5,890 nucleotides of DNA, from NCBI GenBank assembly GCA_003647375.1, contig QMMS01000286.1, positions 1-5,890 on the forward strand, written 5' to 3'. The DNA comes from Deltaproteobacteria bacterium. GTDB lineage: Bacteria; Desulfobacterota; Desulfobacteria; Desulfobacterales; B30-G6. Below, in pieces: positions 5,826 through 5,890 of the stretch. Position 1 is the stretch's first letter. Each line of letters begins with the position of its first letter. The position numbers and the translations under genes were made by a program. A model generated the notes under the pieces. The model was not told where the DNA came from. It saw nothing but the letters and a program-made list of their open reading frames with translations, and searched no databases.

Positions 5826-5890
5826 ACTTCGAACCCTCAGCAACGCAGGATCTGAAGTTCTCCGGCTTTCCCGCAAGGGTAAACAACATG

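Larger units (their letters stand above)
5730..5883. repeat. Long imperfect palindrome after the helicase gene, MITE-like
   Basis: Starting two bases after the helicase stop codon, about 150 bp folds back on itself. TTTACCC (5730-5736) pairs with GGGTAAA (5877-5883). Bases 5747-5765 pair with 5851-5869 at 17 of 19 positions. GCGT (5772-5775) pairs with ACGC (5843-5846), and CTGAGGGT (5776-5783) with ACCCTCAG (5833-5840). The centre holds a further palindrome, CTGAGCTCAG (5793-5802). There is no ORF of note inside. The structure suits a miniature inverted-repeat element or a composite intergenic palindrome. Target-site duplication cannot be judged because the right border is only 7 bp from the window end. 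Confidence 0.65.

Noticed and set aside
5888..5890. ATG at the very end of the window, with AAGGG at 5875-5879, as the start of a next gene
   Set aside because: Only the start codon is inside the window, and the AAGGG belongs to the right arm of the palindrome, so there is no coding evidence.

Overview
The window suggests an anaerobic bacterium, most likely Desulfobacterota (a sulfate-reducing or syntrophic deltaproteobacterium, possibly from a metagenome). The grounds are an AprA/fumarate-reductase-type flavoprotein beside an iron-sulfur, GltD-like oxidoreductase, mid-range GC by eye, and gene borders filled with short palindromic and heptamer repeats of a kind I associate with that group. 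No rRNA or other marker gene fixes the taxonomy, so this is an inference.

Layout: (1) 1-279 has no supportable gene. It holds small repeats: an 11-bp direct repeat, a TTCGAC...GTCGAA palindrome, an ATTTCGA heptamer repeat and a terminator-like hairpin. (2) 280-1929 encodes a 549-residue soluble FAD flavoprotein of the fumarate reductase/succinate dehydrogenase/AprA superfamily. (3) 1965-3590, 35 bp downstream on the same strand, encodes a 541-residue protein with an N-terminal ferredoxin motif, a GltD-type FAD/NAD(P)H core and a C-terminal ferredoxin motif. (4) 3591-3799 is a 209-bp gap with three adjacent or overlapping inverted repeats and at most a doubtful 35-codon ORF. (5) 3800-5728 encodes a 642-residue RecQ-family helicase of unusual architecture. 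(6) 5730-5883 is a long imperfect palindrome starting just after the helicase stop codon and running almost to the end of the window.

The first two genes look like one operon and one enzyme system. The second protein would take electrons from a nicotinamide cofactor (probably NADH, because the usual NADPH-binding Arg pair is missing) through FAD and several [4Fe-4S] clusters and pass them to the flavoprotein, which would reduce an unidentified substrate; the reverse direction is also possible. The flavoprotein lacks the His used for covalent FAD and seems to lack the substrate-binding Arg of fumarate reductases, so neither fumarate reduction nor APS reduction can be assigned. The helicase has all RecQ motor motifs, but about 209 residues separate motif VI from the zinc-binding cysteines. 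It has no recognisable HRDC domain and ends in a module that, from memory, resembles the C-terminus of eukaryotic RECQ4. It is probably a separate transcription unit with a DNA-repair role. I saw no CRISPR array, tRNA, rRNA, transposase or phage gene.
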